A stretch of DNA of 64,000 nt from Bacteroidales bacterium (GTDB taxonomy: Bacteria > Bacteroidota > Bacteroidia > Bacteroidales > Prolixibacteraceae), in contig JAAYAG010000055.1 in NCBI GenBank assembly GCA_012719495.1, positions 21,181 to 85,180 on the forward strand, in the 5' to 3' direction. How positions within the stretch are numbered: position 1 is the first letter of the stretch; every line of letters starts with the position of its first letter. The translations under genes were made by a program, and so were the position numbers. This document shows, piece by piece, positions 1 to 7,402 of this stretch. A model generated the notes under the pieces. It was not told the DNA's origin. It saw nothing but the letters and a program-made list of their open reading frames with translations, and did no database searches.

Positions 1-2
1 TA

Positions 3-158
3 TTGGCCGTAATGATAATTGTACTCTTGCGTTTTGGAATGAATGAAGAGGACAAATTACTGCAGGCACAATTTGGCGAAGAGTTTATAAATTATTGTAA
101 AAGAGTACCTTCTGTCAATATTTTTAAGAGCTTGATTACCATATTAAAAGAAAAATAA
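3..158 (+). CDS. C-terminal end of an isoprenylcysteine carboxyl methyltransferase / PEMT-like membrane protein (partial)
   Basis: The window opens inside a gene; the frame from base 3 gives 51 residues up to a TAA at 156-158. The residues show a hydrophobic end (LAVMIIVLLRFGMNEEDKLL) followed by E-E-x-x-L-x-x-x-F-G-E-E-F-x-x-Y and a V-P step. This is the usual end of the ICMT/phospholipid-methyltransferase-like family, where the Glu pair and the F-G-x-x-Y motif lie near the SAM site after the last membrane helix. The 5' part lies outside the window, so the substrate cannot be judged. It runs in the same direction as the IMP dehydrogenase gene, which has its own promoter box. Confidence 0.6.
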   Translation: MAVMIIVLLRFGMNEEDKLLQAQFGEEFINYCKRVPSVNIFKSLITILKEK

Positions 159-207
159 ATAAAGACAAAACCAAGATACTAAGGCGTACGATCCCTTAAA
201 TAATTTA

Positions 208-215
208 TACATTTG
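208..215 (+). promoter_or_regulatory. Bacteroidota-type -7 promoter box for the IMP dehydrogenase gene, with a Shine-Dalgarno downstream
   Basis: TACATTTG is a perfect match to the TAnnTTTG -7 element. No clear TTTG -33 element is seen at the usual distance. The predicted start near base 221 would give a leader of about 24 nt. That leader holds GGAGG at 234-238, six bases before the ATG at 245, which is a stronger ribosome binding site than most genes of this phylum carry. Confidence 0.5.
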
Positions 216-244
216 CCGAATTTTAAATAAATTGGAGGTTAAAT

Positions 245-1741
245 ATGGCACTTTACATGAACGAAATTTCGCGTACTTTCAGTGAATATCTTTTAATACC
301 GGGTTTAACCACTGCTGCGTGTACTCCCGATAAAGTAGATTTAACTGCCCCGCTTGTCAAGTTTAAAAAAGGAGAAAAAGCATCGTTGGAGTTGAATATC
401 CCGTTTGTTTCAGCTATTATGCAGTCGGTCTCCGACGATAGGATGGCTATTGCCCTGGCAAGAAATGGCGGTTTATCGTTTGTATATGGTTCTCAGTCAA
501 TTGAGACGCAGGCAGAAATGGTCAGAAGGGTTAAAAAGTATAAAGCAGGGTTCGTGGTTAGCGATGCCAATCTTACCCCTGAAAATACCTTGCAAGATGT
601 GCTTAACATGAAAGAAAAGACTGGGTACTCTACAGTTGGGGTTACCCACGATGGCACTTCGAATGGAAAACTCCTGGGAATGGTTACCAGTCGTGATTAT
701 CGTCCAAGCCGCGATCCGCTAGATCTTAAGGTTAAAGAATTTATGACCCCGTTTCCAAAATTAATCACCGGCCGTCTTGGTATTTCGCTAAACGATGCCA
801 ATGATCTTATATGGGATAAAAAATTAAATTGTTTACCCATAATCGATGATGATCAAAACCTTCAATATTTTGTTTTCCGTAAAGATTACGACAGTCATAA
901 AGAATATCCGCTCGAATTATCCGATTCAAACAAAAAACTCCTTGTTGGTGCTGGTATCAATACCCGCGATTACCGTGAACGTGTTCCTGAGCTAGTTGAT
1001 GCCGGGGTCGATGTTCTTTGTATCGATTCATCCGACGGTTTTTCTGTATGGCAAAAAGAGACCATTCAATATATTCAAAGCAATTATGGTGGAAAAGTTA
1101 AAGTTGGTGCAGGGAATGTGGTCGACAAAGATGGCTTTTTATACCTTGTTGAAGCAGGTGCCGATTTTGTAAAAGTTGGTATTGGTGGGGGCTCTATTTG
1201 CATAACCCGAGAACAGAAAGGCATTGGTCGTGGTCAGGCTACTTCCATAATCGAGGTGGCAAAAGCTCGCGACGAGTATTACAAAAACACCGGTATTTAT
1301 GTCCCTATTTGTTCCGATGGAGGCATAGTACAAGATTACCATATGGTGCTTGCCCTTGCCATGGGAGCCGATTTCCTTATGATGGGCCGCTATTTTGCCC
1401 GTTTCGACGAAAGTCCAACACGAAAATTGATGGTGAATGGAAACTATGTGAAAGAATACTGGGGAGAAGGTTCGAACCGGGCTCGCAACTGGCAGCGCTA
1501 TGATATGGGCGGTAGTGATAATCTAAAGTTTGAAGAAGGGGTAGACAGTTATGTGCCTTATGCTGGCAAACTTAAAGATAACCTTGATGTTACGTTGGGT
1601 AAAATTAAATCGACCATGTGTAGTTGCGGGGTTACCACCATTGGCGAATTAAAAGATAATGGTAAAATTACACTTGTTTCTTCTACCAGCATTATCGAAG
1701 GCGGAGCGCACGATGTAATACTCAAAGAAACAAGCAAATAG
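245..1741 (+). CDS. guaB: Inosine-5'-monophosphate dehydrogenase, Tritrichomonas-like subtype
   Basis: The enzyme oxidises IMP to XMP with NAD+, the committed step to guanine nucleotides, in the cytosol. The 498 residues have the TIM barrel split by a CBS-domain pair at about 105-220. The catalytic loop is G-I-G-G-G-S-I-C with Cys319, not the G-P-G-S-I-C-T-T of most bacteria. The mobile flap holds R418-Y419, with Glu431 after it; Asp261 and Arg382 sit in the expected IMP and NAD positions. Loop, flap and even residue numbers agree with my memory of the Tritrichomonas foetus enzyme, a protist IMPDH long thought to be of bacterial origin. GMP reductase is excluded by the CBS pair and the R-Y flap. 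The ATG at 245 follows GGAGG by six bases. It is a single-gene unit closed by a hairpin terminator. Confidence 0.95.
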   Translation: MALYMNEISRTFSEYLLIPGLTTAACTPDKVDLTAPLVKFKKGEKASLELNIPFVSAIMQSVSDDRMAIALARNGGLSFVYGSQSIETQAEMVRRVKKYKAGFVVSDANLTPENTLQDVLNMKEKTGYSTVGVTHDGTSNGKLLGMVTSRDYRPSRDPLDLKVKEFMTPFPKLITGRLGISLNDANDLIWDKKLNCLPIIDDDQNLQYFVFRKDYDSHKEYPLELSDSNKKLLVGAGINTRDYRERVPELVDAGVDVLCIDSSDGFSVWQKETIQYIQSNYGGKVKVGAGNVVDKDGFLYLVEAGADFVKVGIGGGSICITREQKGIGRGQATSIIEVAKARDEYYKNTGIYVPICSDGGIVQDYHMVLALAMGADFLMMGRYFARFDESPTRKLMVNGNYVKEYWGEGSNRARNWQRYDMGGSDNLKFEEGVDSYVPYAGKLKDNLDVTLGKIKSTMCSCGVTTIGELKDNGKITLVSSTSIIEGGAHDVILKETSK

Positions 1742-1765
1742 AGATTATTCTTAAAACAAATAAAC

Positions 1766-1789
1766 AAAGGGCGGATTTATCCGCCTTTT
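1766..1789 (+). terminator. Rho-independent terminator after the IMP dehydrogenase gene
   Basis: GGCGGAT at 1770-1776 pairs with ATCCGCC at 1779-1785 and is followed by TTTT. It lies 25 bases past the stop codon. Confidence 0.8.
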
Positions 1790-1814
1790 GTGTGACAACC
1801 CATTTATATTTTTT

Positions 1815-1822
1815 TATTTTTG
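1815..1822 (+). promoter_or_regulatory. -7 promoter box for the corA leader transcript
   Basis: TATTTTTG matches TAnnTTTG perfectly. A TTTG lies at 1787-1790, 24 bases upstream, slightly long for the -33 element. Transcription would start near 1828-1830, giving a leader of about 128 nt before corA. Confidence 0.5.
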
Positions 1823-1849
1823 CAGCGTAAATCTAAAATTATAATCAAT

Positions 1850-1900
1850 ATGGACGAAGGCCCGTATCATAGTAAGCAGAAAATGTTAATCTATTTATAG
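1850..1900 (+). CDS. Possible 16-codon leader peptide upstream of corA
   Basis: An ATG about 20 bases after the predicted transcription start opens a 16-codon frame that ends with TAG at 1898-1900. The peptide would be MDEGPYHSKQKMLIYL. Its stop codon overlaps the first arm (1899-1905) of the alternative hairpin that controls access to the corA ribosome binding site, so a ribosome pausing or ending here could change the fold. It is short, unlike any peptide I know, and could be chance; its position is the main argument for it. Confidence 0.35.
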   Translation: MDEGPYHSKQKMLIYL

Positions 1901-1951
1901 AGGAGTCTTTGTTTGTAGTGCAAGCCTCCTTTAAGTTTCAATGAAAGGAGG
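1899..1951 (+). promoter_or_regulatory. Candidate RNA switch in the corA leader: two mutually exclusive hairpins around the Shine-Dalgarno
   Basis: CCTCCTTT at 1925-1932 can pair fully (8 bp, 11-nt loop) with AAAGGAGG at 1944-1951, the Shine-Dalgarno lying five bases before the corA ATG, which would hide the ribosome site. The same CTCCTTT at 1926-1932 can instead pair with AGAGGAG at 1899-1905 (7 bp, one G-U), which would free it. The two folds exclude each other. The ligand or signal cannot be read from sequence; Mg2+ or a translating ribosome on the upstream mini-ORF are the obvious candidates. Confidence 0.55.
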
Positions 1952-1956
1952 TAAAA

Positions 1957-2889
1957 ATGATCAAATTTTACAAAAGCCTTGCTGGTGTATATAACCTCGA
2001 CAAAGCAGGGGAAAATGGGTGGACTAATGTTATTAAACCCGATGAAAACGAAGTAAAAAGACTCGTTTCTGAATTTGGTATTCCCGATGATCTTATTCAG
2101 GATATTCTTGATATCGACGAGCGGCCTCGTATGGAATTCGACGACGATTGGTCGCTACTTATCATGCGTATCCCAGTTCAGACTCCCAATAACGGAGTAC
2201 CTTTCATTACTGTACCTCTGGCTGTTTTTGTTACTCAGCAACAAGTTATTACTATATGCTGTGCCGAAAATGAAGTGCTACCTGCCGAACAGCCTTCGCT
2301 TTACAGGACTCATTATAAATTGGTTAACGATCATACAAATTTCATTTTAAATCTTTTCTTGCGTTCAGCCAATACTTATTTGAAATACATGAAGCAAATC
2401 AACCAGCAATCTAATCACATTGAAAAAGAACTTGAACGTTCGATTAAAAATGAGGAACTGCATAATTTGCTTAACCTTGAAAAAAGTCTGGTTTATTTTA
2501 TAACGTCATTAAAAGGCAATGATAATTTGTTGTCAAAATTCAGGAAATCAAAACTTTCTGTATTAAACGAGACAAACGAAGATTTGTTGGAAGATGCCAT
2601 AATTGAAACAAAACAAGCAGTAGATACCGTTCAAATCTATTCCGATATTCAAAGTGGGATGATGGATACTTTTGCATCTGTTATTTCCAACAATATTAAT
2701 GTTGTAATGAAGCAACTTACTTCATTTTCAATTATCTTGATGATTCCAACTCTTATTGCCAGCATTTATGGAATGAATGTTAACAACGGTTTGGAAACTT
2801 CAAAATTGGCCTTTCTTGGAATTTTAATATTTTCTATTATTGCCTCTACTCTTGGCGTTTACATTTTTCGGAGGAAACAGTTTTTTTAG
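1957..2889 (+). CDS. corA: CorA-family divalent metal ion transporter
   Basis: This inner-membrane channel for Mg2+ (possibly Co2+, Ni2+ or Zn2+) has the usual length, 310 residues. A large cytosolic N-terminal domain with long helices (about 125-245) is followed by two C-terminal membrane segments at about 252-272 and 282-303. The hallmark G-M-N closes the first segment at 272-274. The loop after it reads V-N-N-G in place of the M-P-E seen in classic CorA proteins, a variation common in divergent CorA/ZntB relatives, so ion choice is uncertain. The ATG is fixed by the AAAGGAGG site just before it. The gene stands alone, with a structured leader upstream and a two-way terminator downstream shared with the MATE gene. 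Confidence 0.9.
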   Translation: MIKFYKSLAGVYNLDKAGENGWTNVIKPDENEVKRLVSEFGIPDDLIQDILDIDERPRMEFDDDWSLLIMRIPVQTPNNGVPFITVPLAVFVTQQQVITICCAENEVLPAEQPSLYRTHYKLVNDHTNFILNLFLRSANTYLKYMKQINQQSNHIEKELERSIKNEELHNLLNLEKSLVYFITSLKGNDNLLSKFRKSKLSVLNETNEDLLEDAIIETKQAVDTVQIYSDIQSGMMDTFASVISNNINVVMKQLTSFSIILMIPTLIASIYGMNVNNGLETSKLAFLGILIFSIIASTLGVYIFRRKQFF

Positions 2890-2913
2890 ACAGGTTAACA
2901 TTATCATATAAAG

Positions 2914-2949
2914 AAAGAGGTTGCAAATCATATCCTGCAACCTCTTTTT
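2914..2949. terminator. Bidirectional terminator between corA and the MATE gene
   Basis: AAAGAGGTTGCA at 2914-2925 pairs with TGCAACCTCTTT at 2936-2947. T-runs or A-runs on both flanks make it usable from both of the converging genes. Confidence 0.85.
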
Positions 2950-2958
2950 AGTTTACGC

Positions 2959-4344
2959 TTAGTTGTTAATTACTTTTATTTTTTTCCATTTTCCACTTTT
3001 GAAACGGAGTCCGAGAACAACTCCAAAAATCAAAAAGAAAACTACCAATAAAAACCAGCTTAACTCAACTGAAAAACTAAAAACATAAAGTGAAAGATAG
3101 ATTACCGGAACAAAGGTCCAATGTGCTGCAACCGATACTATCATCGTAAAAAAGGTATCGCCAGCACCACGCAATGCTCCAACAAAAGCAACCAACATAG
3201 ATTCGGCTAATACATATAAGGCCGCAATTTTTATCATGTTTACCGCAATGGGCACAGCATCTTCGAATATTTGGGATGGTTGGGCCGGGTGGAACACTCT
3301 TACCAATGCTTCGGGTATGAATACAAACAGGATAAGAACAATCAGCGAATAAAAAATGCCTATTTTAATAGCCGATAATGCGGCATGTTGCGCTATTTCA
3401 GGCTTCCTTGCACCCATATATCTCCCGACCAAACTGGTAACGGCAATTTCGAGACCAAGCAACGGGATATATGAAACCATATCCCAGTTAAACATGATTG
3501 TTGTCGCGGTTGCAGCCACATCACCTTTACTGTGAAATATTGAAATCATTATTGAAAAAGCAATAAAGTTCAGAAACAATTCAAATCCTGCAGGTGAACC
3601 AAAAACAATGAGTTTTTTCATGATCGGCCAATTGAAACGGAACGATTTGAGTACCGAAAATTCAACTTGGTTTGTCTTATTTAAATACACTATAAAGAGC
3701 AGCAATGTAGCTAAAAACGAACCGGATATGGTTGCAAGTGCGGCACCTTTTACTCCCATGGGTTCGAAGCCTAACTTTCCGAATATCAGTATGTAATCCA
3801 ATATTACGTTTATTATCATTGCCAGTACAGTAGCGGTCATCACTATTTTTGTTTTGCCAATTCCTGTGAAATAGCATCCAAGGGTATGGCGTAAGAGGCT
3901 GAAAACAGATCCCCATATTAGTATATTTAAGTAATCATTTTGATATCCTAGTTGTGATGCCGGTATTCTGGCCATCTCGAAGTACATCGATAGAACTGGT
4001 TTCGAAAGCATAATGAGAGGCCAGGCCAAAAGCGTAATAAGTACAGCCTGAAAAGCTGATTTTGTAGTATTTTGCTTTTCACCAGCACCAAAATATTGAG
4101 CAACAAGGGCAGTTGAATATCCGGTCAAGCCAATGAAAAAGAAAGTTAGCATTTGCATAGCCACACCTCCACCTAAGGCTGCATTCATTTGTTCAGAGCC
4201 AACCCGTGCCAGGAAAAGTCTGTCGGTAAAGGTCATGACTCCGTCGCATGCGGTGGATATAATCATTGGTAATGATAAAATCAATAATTCTTTTATTCCT
4301 CCGGGCTCGTTGTAGCCCGAAAAATATCGTCTAATCGCATTCAT
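2959..4344 (-). CDS. MATE family efflux transporter
   Basis: The product is a 461-residue polytopic inner-membrane protein with about twelve membrane segments in two similar halves. Its N-terminal half (ELLILSLPMIISTACDGVMT, then DRLFLARVG) fits the Na+- or H+-driven multidrug and toxin extrusion family. The second half starts at about residue 240 with the matching motif (KLIVFGSPAGFELFLNFIAF). The substrate cannot be told. The ATG at 4344 is preceded by a leader of more than 130 nt with two conserved-looking stems, one resembling an intrinsic terminator, so expression may be attenuated. No partner genes lie next to it; it is convergent with corA. Confidence 0.88.
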   Translation of the reverse strand: MNAIRRYFSGYNEPGGIKELLILSLPMIISTACDGVMTFTDRLFLARVGSEQMNAALGGGVAMQMLTFFFIGLTGYSTALVAQYFGAGEKQNTTKSAFQAVLITLLAWPLIMLSKPVLSMYFEMARIPASQLGYQNDYLNILIWGSVFSLLRHTLGCYFTGIGKTKIVMTATVLAMIINVILDYILIFGKLGFEPMGVKGAALATISGSFLATLLLFIVYLNKTNQVEFSVLKSFRFNWPIMKKLIVFGSPAGFELFLNFIAFSIMISIFHSKGDVAATATTIMFNWDMVSYIPLLGLEIAVTSLVGRYMGARKPEIAQHAALSAIKIGIFYSLIVLILFVFIPEALVRVFHPAQPSQIFEDAVPIAVNMIKIAALYVLAESMLVAFVGALRGAGDTFFTMIVSVAAHWTFVPVIYLSLYVFSFSVELSWFLLVVFFLIFGVVLGLRFKSGKWKKIKVINN

Positions 4345-4373
4345 AATAAAGAAATTGTGGTTAAGATTAAAAT

Positions 4374-4485
4374 AAAAAAAGAGAAGAGGATTATGTAGAC
4401 TCTTCTTACAATGTCGGGGATGTAACCTTATCTTGTGAATACCAAAATAAAATACAAAACACGAATAGTACCTCTCCTACCCGAC
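4374..4485 (-). promoter_or_regulatory. Structured leader of the MATE gene: long-range stem plus attenuator-like hairpin
   Basis: Read on the minus strand, GTCGGG (4485-4480) can close with CCCGAC (4418-4413), enclosing about 60 nt. Seven bases later AGAAGAG (4406-4400) pairs with CTCTTCT (4388-4382), followed after one base by a run of seven T. This is the aptamer-then-terminator layout of a transcriptional riboswitch. The enclosed sequence does not match any class I can recall, so the call is structural only. Confidence 0.4.
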
Positions 4486-4763
4486 TAATTTTGAGCCTGT
4501 TAGTAAATTTGTCTTCATGTCGATAAAATTTTAAATGTTTCTGACTAGTTTGTTTTCTACCTATCAATATTAATTCTCATTGACGGAGAAGATTTGGCTA
4601 TGAAAATAAAGCATGTACTTTAGCTTTAAAGACAAAGATTGATCAATTTACCCTACTCAAATAATTATTATTTATATAAAGAGCTAATTGCCAATGTGTT
4701 TGGTTTTTATTTTACACAAATTTGTATTATACTTTAACTGGCAGTGTATAAAAAACAGGATTT
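4486..4763. other. AT-rich spacer between the MATE leader and the riboswitch promoter
   Basis: The divergent intergenic region from 4345 to 5107 is about 760 bases. Outside the MATE leader and the cobalamin riboswitch unit, this stretch is AT-rich and holds no convincing coding frame, repeat or RNA gene. The promoter of the MATE leader must lie in or near it, but no clean -7 box was seen on the minus strand. Confidence 0.4.
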
Positions 4764-4797
4764 TTTGTTCTGTTAAAAATAATAATCAGTATTATTG
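4764..4797 (+). promoter_or_regulatory. Promoter for the cobalamin riboswitch transcript
   Basis: TTTG at 4764-4767, a 22-base spacer and TATTATTG at 4790-4797 (one mismatch to TAnnTTTG) put the start near 4803, just before the riboswitch. Confidence 0.5.
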
Positions 4798-4813
4798 CAC
4801 ACGAAATGGTTGA

Positions 4814-4981
4814 CTTGGTATGTTTCATATCTGTCAATAATAGGGAATGCCGTGTAACCCGGCAACAGTACCCGCTGCTGTGATTCCTGCTAATTTTTGT
4901 GACAATACTTTAGCCACTGCTCCGTTTTTTTGAAGGAATGGGAAGGCGTCACAAAAAGGGATAAGTCAGAAGACCTGCCAT
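4814..4981 (+). ncRNA. Cobalamin (vitamin B12) riboswitch
   Basis: The conserved blocks appear in order: CCCGCTGCTGTGA at about 4871-4883, GCCACTG at about 4914-4920, GGGAAGGCG at about 4940-4948 and AGTCAGAAGACCTGCC at 4964-4979, the classic B12-box end. Outer bases TGGTA (4816-4820) and TGCCA (4976-4980) can close P1. It lies on the plus strand, about 125 bases before the lipoprotein start. No T-run terminator follows, so it probably acts on translation, shutting the gene when cobalamin is plentiful. Confidence 0.93.
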
Positions 4982-5107
4982 TCGATTTTTAAACTTTTGC
5001 TTTCGGGAAGAAAGGCATTGTAACTGATAAAAAAGTGCACGCTGTTTTTGTCTCTTTTCGTTAAGCTCTTGGGTATGAATAATTCAAGAATGTTAAATAT
5101 TATCAAA

Positions 5108-6097
5108 ATGAAAAAGTTAATTAAATTTTCTGTCGTATTTTTCTTGGCAGCTGGTATTTTTTCTTCGTGTAACAAAGACCATGTTGCACCTGAGATTTCG
5201 ACATTTGTAATTAATTCTGACACTACGATTCGTGTTGGAAGTTCTTTGTCGCTCGAAGCCAATATCACTTCTGAGCTGGTTTATCATTACAATTGGTATA
5301 TAAACAACGAGCTTAAAAGCAATGAGCCTGTATATGTTTTTACACCAGAAAAAACTGGGGAATATGCAGTTAAGTTGTTGGTGAAGAACAAGTATGGTTC
5401 TGATAGCATTGATGCTGTCGTTACAGTTAAACCTCGCTTGATTACTATCGACTTTGGTGATTTGTCTTTAGGCAGCAATTCATTCTGGAATGGAAGTAAT
5501 GGTGCGGGTAGCTTTACTTCGGGGATTGCCAACTTTAGAAATTATTACTACAGCGACTATTCGTATTGGGAAGGTTTTTCATATTCGAACCGAAACGATG
5601 CAGTAACTAGTGGTTATGCCAATCAGTATAGTGTGTTCAATAAAGAGAATAATGGAAATACCTTTGCGTTGTTTTATCCCCCTTATGCAGGTGTTGCTTC
5701 TGTAAGTTTTTCGAATGGACAAAGTGTTGTTGTTGAGAGTATTAAAGTATGCAATGACTCATATCCTGCTCTTTCGATGACCAACGGAGATGCGATGGCT
5801 AAAAAATTTGGTGGAAGTACAGGTAATGATCCTGATTTCTATAAACTTATTATTGCAGGATTGGATAAAAACGGGCAGATGACAAAAACCGTTGAATTTT
5901 ATCTTGCCGATTTTCGTTTTTCTGATAATTCACAGGACTATATTGTAGATACCTGGACAAGTGTAGATATTTCTTCGCTGGGAGCTGTAAATCAGCTTAC
6001 TTTTAAGTTTGAATCGAGCGATAACGGCACTTTTGGAATGAATACCCCGGCTTATGTATGTATTGATGATATTGTTTACAACGAACCTGAGGATTAG
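5108..6097 (+). CDS. DUF4465-domain surface lipoprotein under B12 control (possible BtuH-type cobalamin binder)
   Basis: The 329-residue protein starts at the ATG at 5108, which gives a lipoprotein signal (MKKLIKFSVVFFLAAGIFSS, then Cys21); earlier in-frame starts would put charged residues before it. An Ig/PKD-like domain spans about 30-115. A DUF4465-like domain follows, opening with I-D-F-G-D and rich in Trp, Tyr and Gly (WEGFSYSNRND), and ending with C-I-D-D-I. The cobalamin riboswitch directly upstream links it to B12. From memory, surface lipoproteins of gut Bacteroides with such domains (BtuH) bind cobalamin for BtuB; the equivalence here is inference. No btuB, btuG or corrinoid gene is adjacent. 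It is a one-gene unit closed by a terminator. Confidence 0.8.
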   Translation: MKKLIKFSVVFFLAAGIFSSCNKDHVAPEISTFVINSDTTIRVGSSLSLEANITSELVYHYNWYINNELKSNEPVYVFTPEKTGEYAVKLLVKNKYGSDSIDAVVTVKPRLITIDFGDLSLGSNSFWNGSNGAGSFTSGIANFRNYYYSDYSYWEGFSYSNRNDAVTSGYANQYSVFNKENNGNTFALFYPPYAGVASVSFSNGQSVVVESIKVCNDSYPALSMTNGDAMAKKFGGSTGNDPDFYKLIIAGLDKNGQMTKTVEFYLADFRFSDNSQDYIVDTWTSVDISSLGAVNQLTFKFESSDNGTFGMNTPAYVCIDDIVYNEPED

Positions 6098-6120
6098 TTG
6101 TATATAATTGTGTTGAATGA

Positions 6121-6151
6121 AAAAGGGCTGAATCAATAAATTCAGCCCTTT
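6121..6151. terminator. Bidirectional terminator between the DUF4465 gene and a TPR gene
   Basis: GGGCTGAAT at 6125-6133 pairs with ATTCAGCCC at 6140-6148, flanked by AAAA and TT, and lies between two converging genes. Confidence 0.8.
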
Positions 6152-6173
6152 ACTTTTACAATTCACGGTAGAT

Positions 6174-6983
6174 TTATTTTTTTATCGAAGCTTTGTAGTC
6201 GTTGAATGATTTGATGTTATCCTGGCTGGCTTTTAAGTATGTGTTGGCCAGTTCATTGGATGGATCAAATTTTAATACATTCTCAAACATTGGGATTGCT
6301 TCTTCAAACTTTGTAATAGCAAGCCCCATTTTTTCAACATATTCAGTAGGTGCACCGGCCGAAGCTTGTTTGGCAAGTTCGTTAGCCTGATTAAAAGGAA
6401 CAGAAGCTTCTTTTAACATAGGTACGGTGAGCATCGATTTCATTTTGTCGAGTACCTTACTGTCTGGATGTTCAGTAATAGCGGCAACCAAAATGTCTTT
6501 CATTTTAGTTTCTTCACCTGCTTCTTTGTAAATATCGGCGATATACAACTTGCACATATCGGGGCGATAGCCCAACTCAATGGTTTTCTGATAATACGAC
6601 ATTGCTACATCGTTCTTGTTCATTTTGTTGGCACAGTATGCCATAGCATAAGTGTTTTTGCCATCAGTAGCAGCTTCGTTGCCTCCTTTTTCAATATACT
6701 TTTGGTAGTAATTGAAAGCAGATTCCCATTGTTTGTTTTGCATGTAATCGGAAGCTGCATATTTAAAACTGTTGACATAAAGAGTTTGAGTATTAGCGTC
6801 TTCGGCTGCACCTTCTTCTCCCGATTTGAGATATTTCTCATACTCGGTAATGGCTTTAACCCATTCTTTGTTGCGATATGCGTCGTTCCCGGCGTTTTTC
6901 GCTTGTAATCCTTCACTTAATGTTTCCTGTGCAAATGCTGTCACTGAGAATAATACAGCAACTAATAATAAATACTTCTTCAT
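6174..6983 (-). CDS. Secreted tetratricopeptide-repeat protein
   Basis: From the ATG at 6983 the protein has 269 residues and a clean signal peptide (MKKYLLLVAVLFSVTAFA, cut before Gln); the ATG 24 bases upstream would spoil the signal. The rest is helical, with TPR-like units such as WVKAITEYEKYLKSG, WESAFNYYQKYIEKG and DVAMSYYQKTIELG, and a final repeat ending F-D-P-S-N-E-L-A. It is probably a periplasmic scaffold. No catalytic domain is visible, so the partner is unknown. A smaller TPR gene lies 131 bases upstream on the same strand, and the two may be read together. Confidence 0.75.
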   Translation of the reverse strand: MKKYLLLVAVLFSVTAFAQETLSEGLQAKNAGNDAYRNKEWVKAITEYEKYLKSGEEGAAEDANTQTLYVNSFKYAASDYMQNKQWESAFNYYQKYIEKGGNEAATDGKNTYAMAYCANKMNKNDVAMSYYQKTIELGYRPDMCKLYIADIYKEAGEETKMKDILVAAITEHPDSKVLDKMKSMLTVPMLKEASVPFNQANELAKQASAGAPTEYVEKMGLAITKFEEAIPMFENVLKFDPSNELANTYLKASQDNIKSFNDYKASIKK

Positions 6984-7114
6984 AATTTTACTATTTTCAG
7001 ATTTCAATTCGAATTGTTAGTATTCTCGTTTAAAGCCTTTAAAGATATATAAAATGACTTTATCCGAAAAATAAAAAAAATTTATGCCTTATTGTGTTGC
7101 TCAATCCCGATCTT

Positions 7115-7402
7115 TCAAGGATTGTAATTGTCTTTATTCCAGAAAGATATGATATTTAAAACCATTGTTTTATAATTTTGTGCTGCTGCGTTTTCTGGCT
7201 CTAGCATCAGCAAATGGTTTAAATCGTTCAGGGCATTGCCCCATTGTTGCATTTTGTAGTACACTTGTGCACGCAAAAGCATCGCTTCAGTATCAAGTGG
7301 GTTGTTTGATAAGTAGTTGGATAACAACGTTTCAACTTCACCCAGTTTCCCTCCTTCTTCAAGCTTATTTACTTCAATAGCAATTGCATTTTCCATATTC
7401 AT
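7115..7402 (-). CDS. Small cytosolic TPR protein
   Basis: The protein has 95 residues, no signal peptide, and about two TPR units (GEVETLLSNYLSNNPLDTEA, then MQQWGNALNDLNHLLMLEPE). Its start overlaps the end of the glycerate kinase gene by 29 bases, or 23 if the second ATG at 7396 is used, so it is translated from the same mRNA as the kinase and the RelA/SpoT-like gene. The overlap supports a real gene. It is likely a protein-protein adaptor; nothing in it suggests catalysis. Confidence 0.65.
   Translation of the reverse strand: MNMENAIAIEVNKLEEGGKLGEVETLLSNYLSNNPLDTEAMLLRAQVYYKMQQWGNALNDLNHLLMLEPENAAAQNYKTMVLNIISFWNKDNYNP

Noticed and set aside
245..1741. GMP reductase as an alternative call
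   Set aside because: The CBS pair and the R-Y flap are IMPDH features.
5048..5107. Longer start for the DUF4465 lipoprotein
   Set aside because: The extra 20 residues would precede the lipoprotein signal and block its recognition; the ATG at 5108 gives a clean signal.
6468..6908. 146-codon frame antisense to the TPR gene
   Set aside because: It is a shadow of the secreted TPR gene, which has signal peptide and repeats on the other strand.
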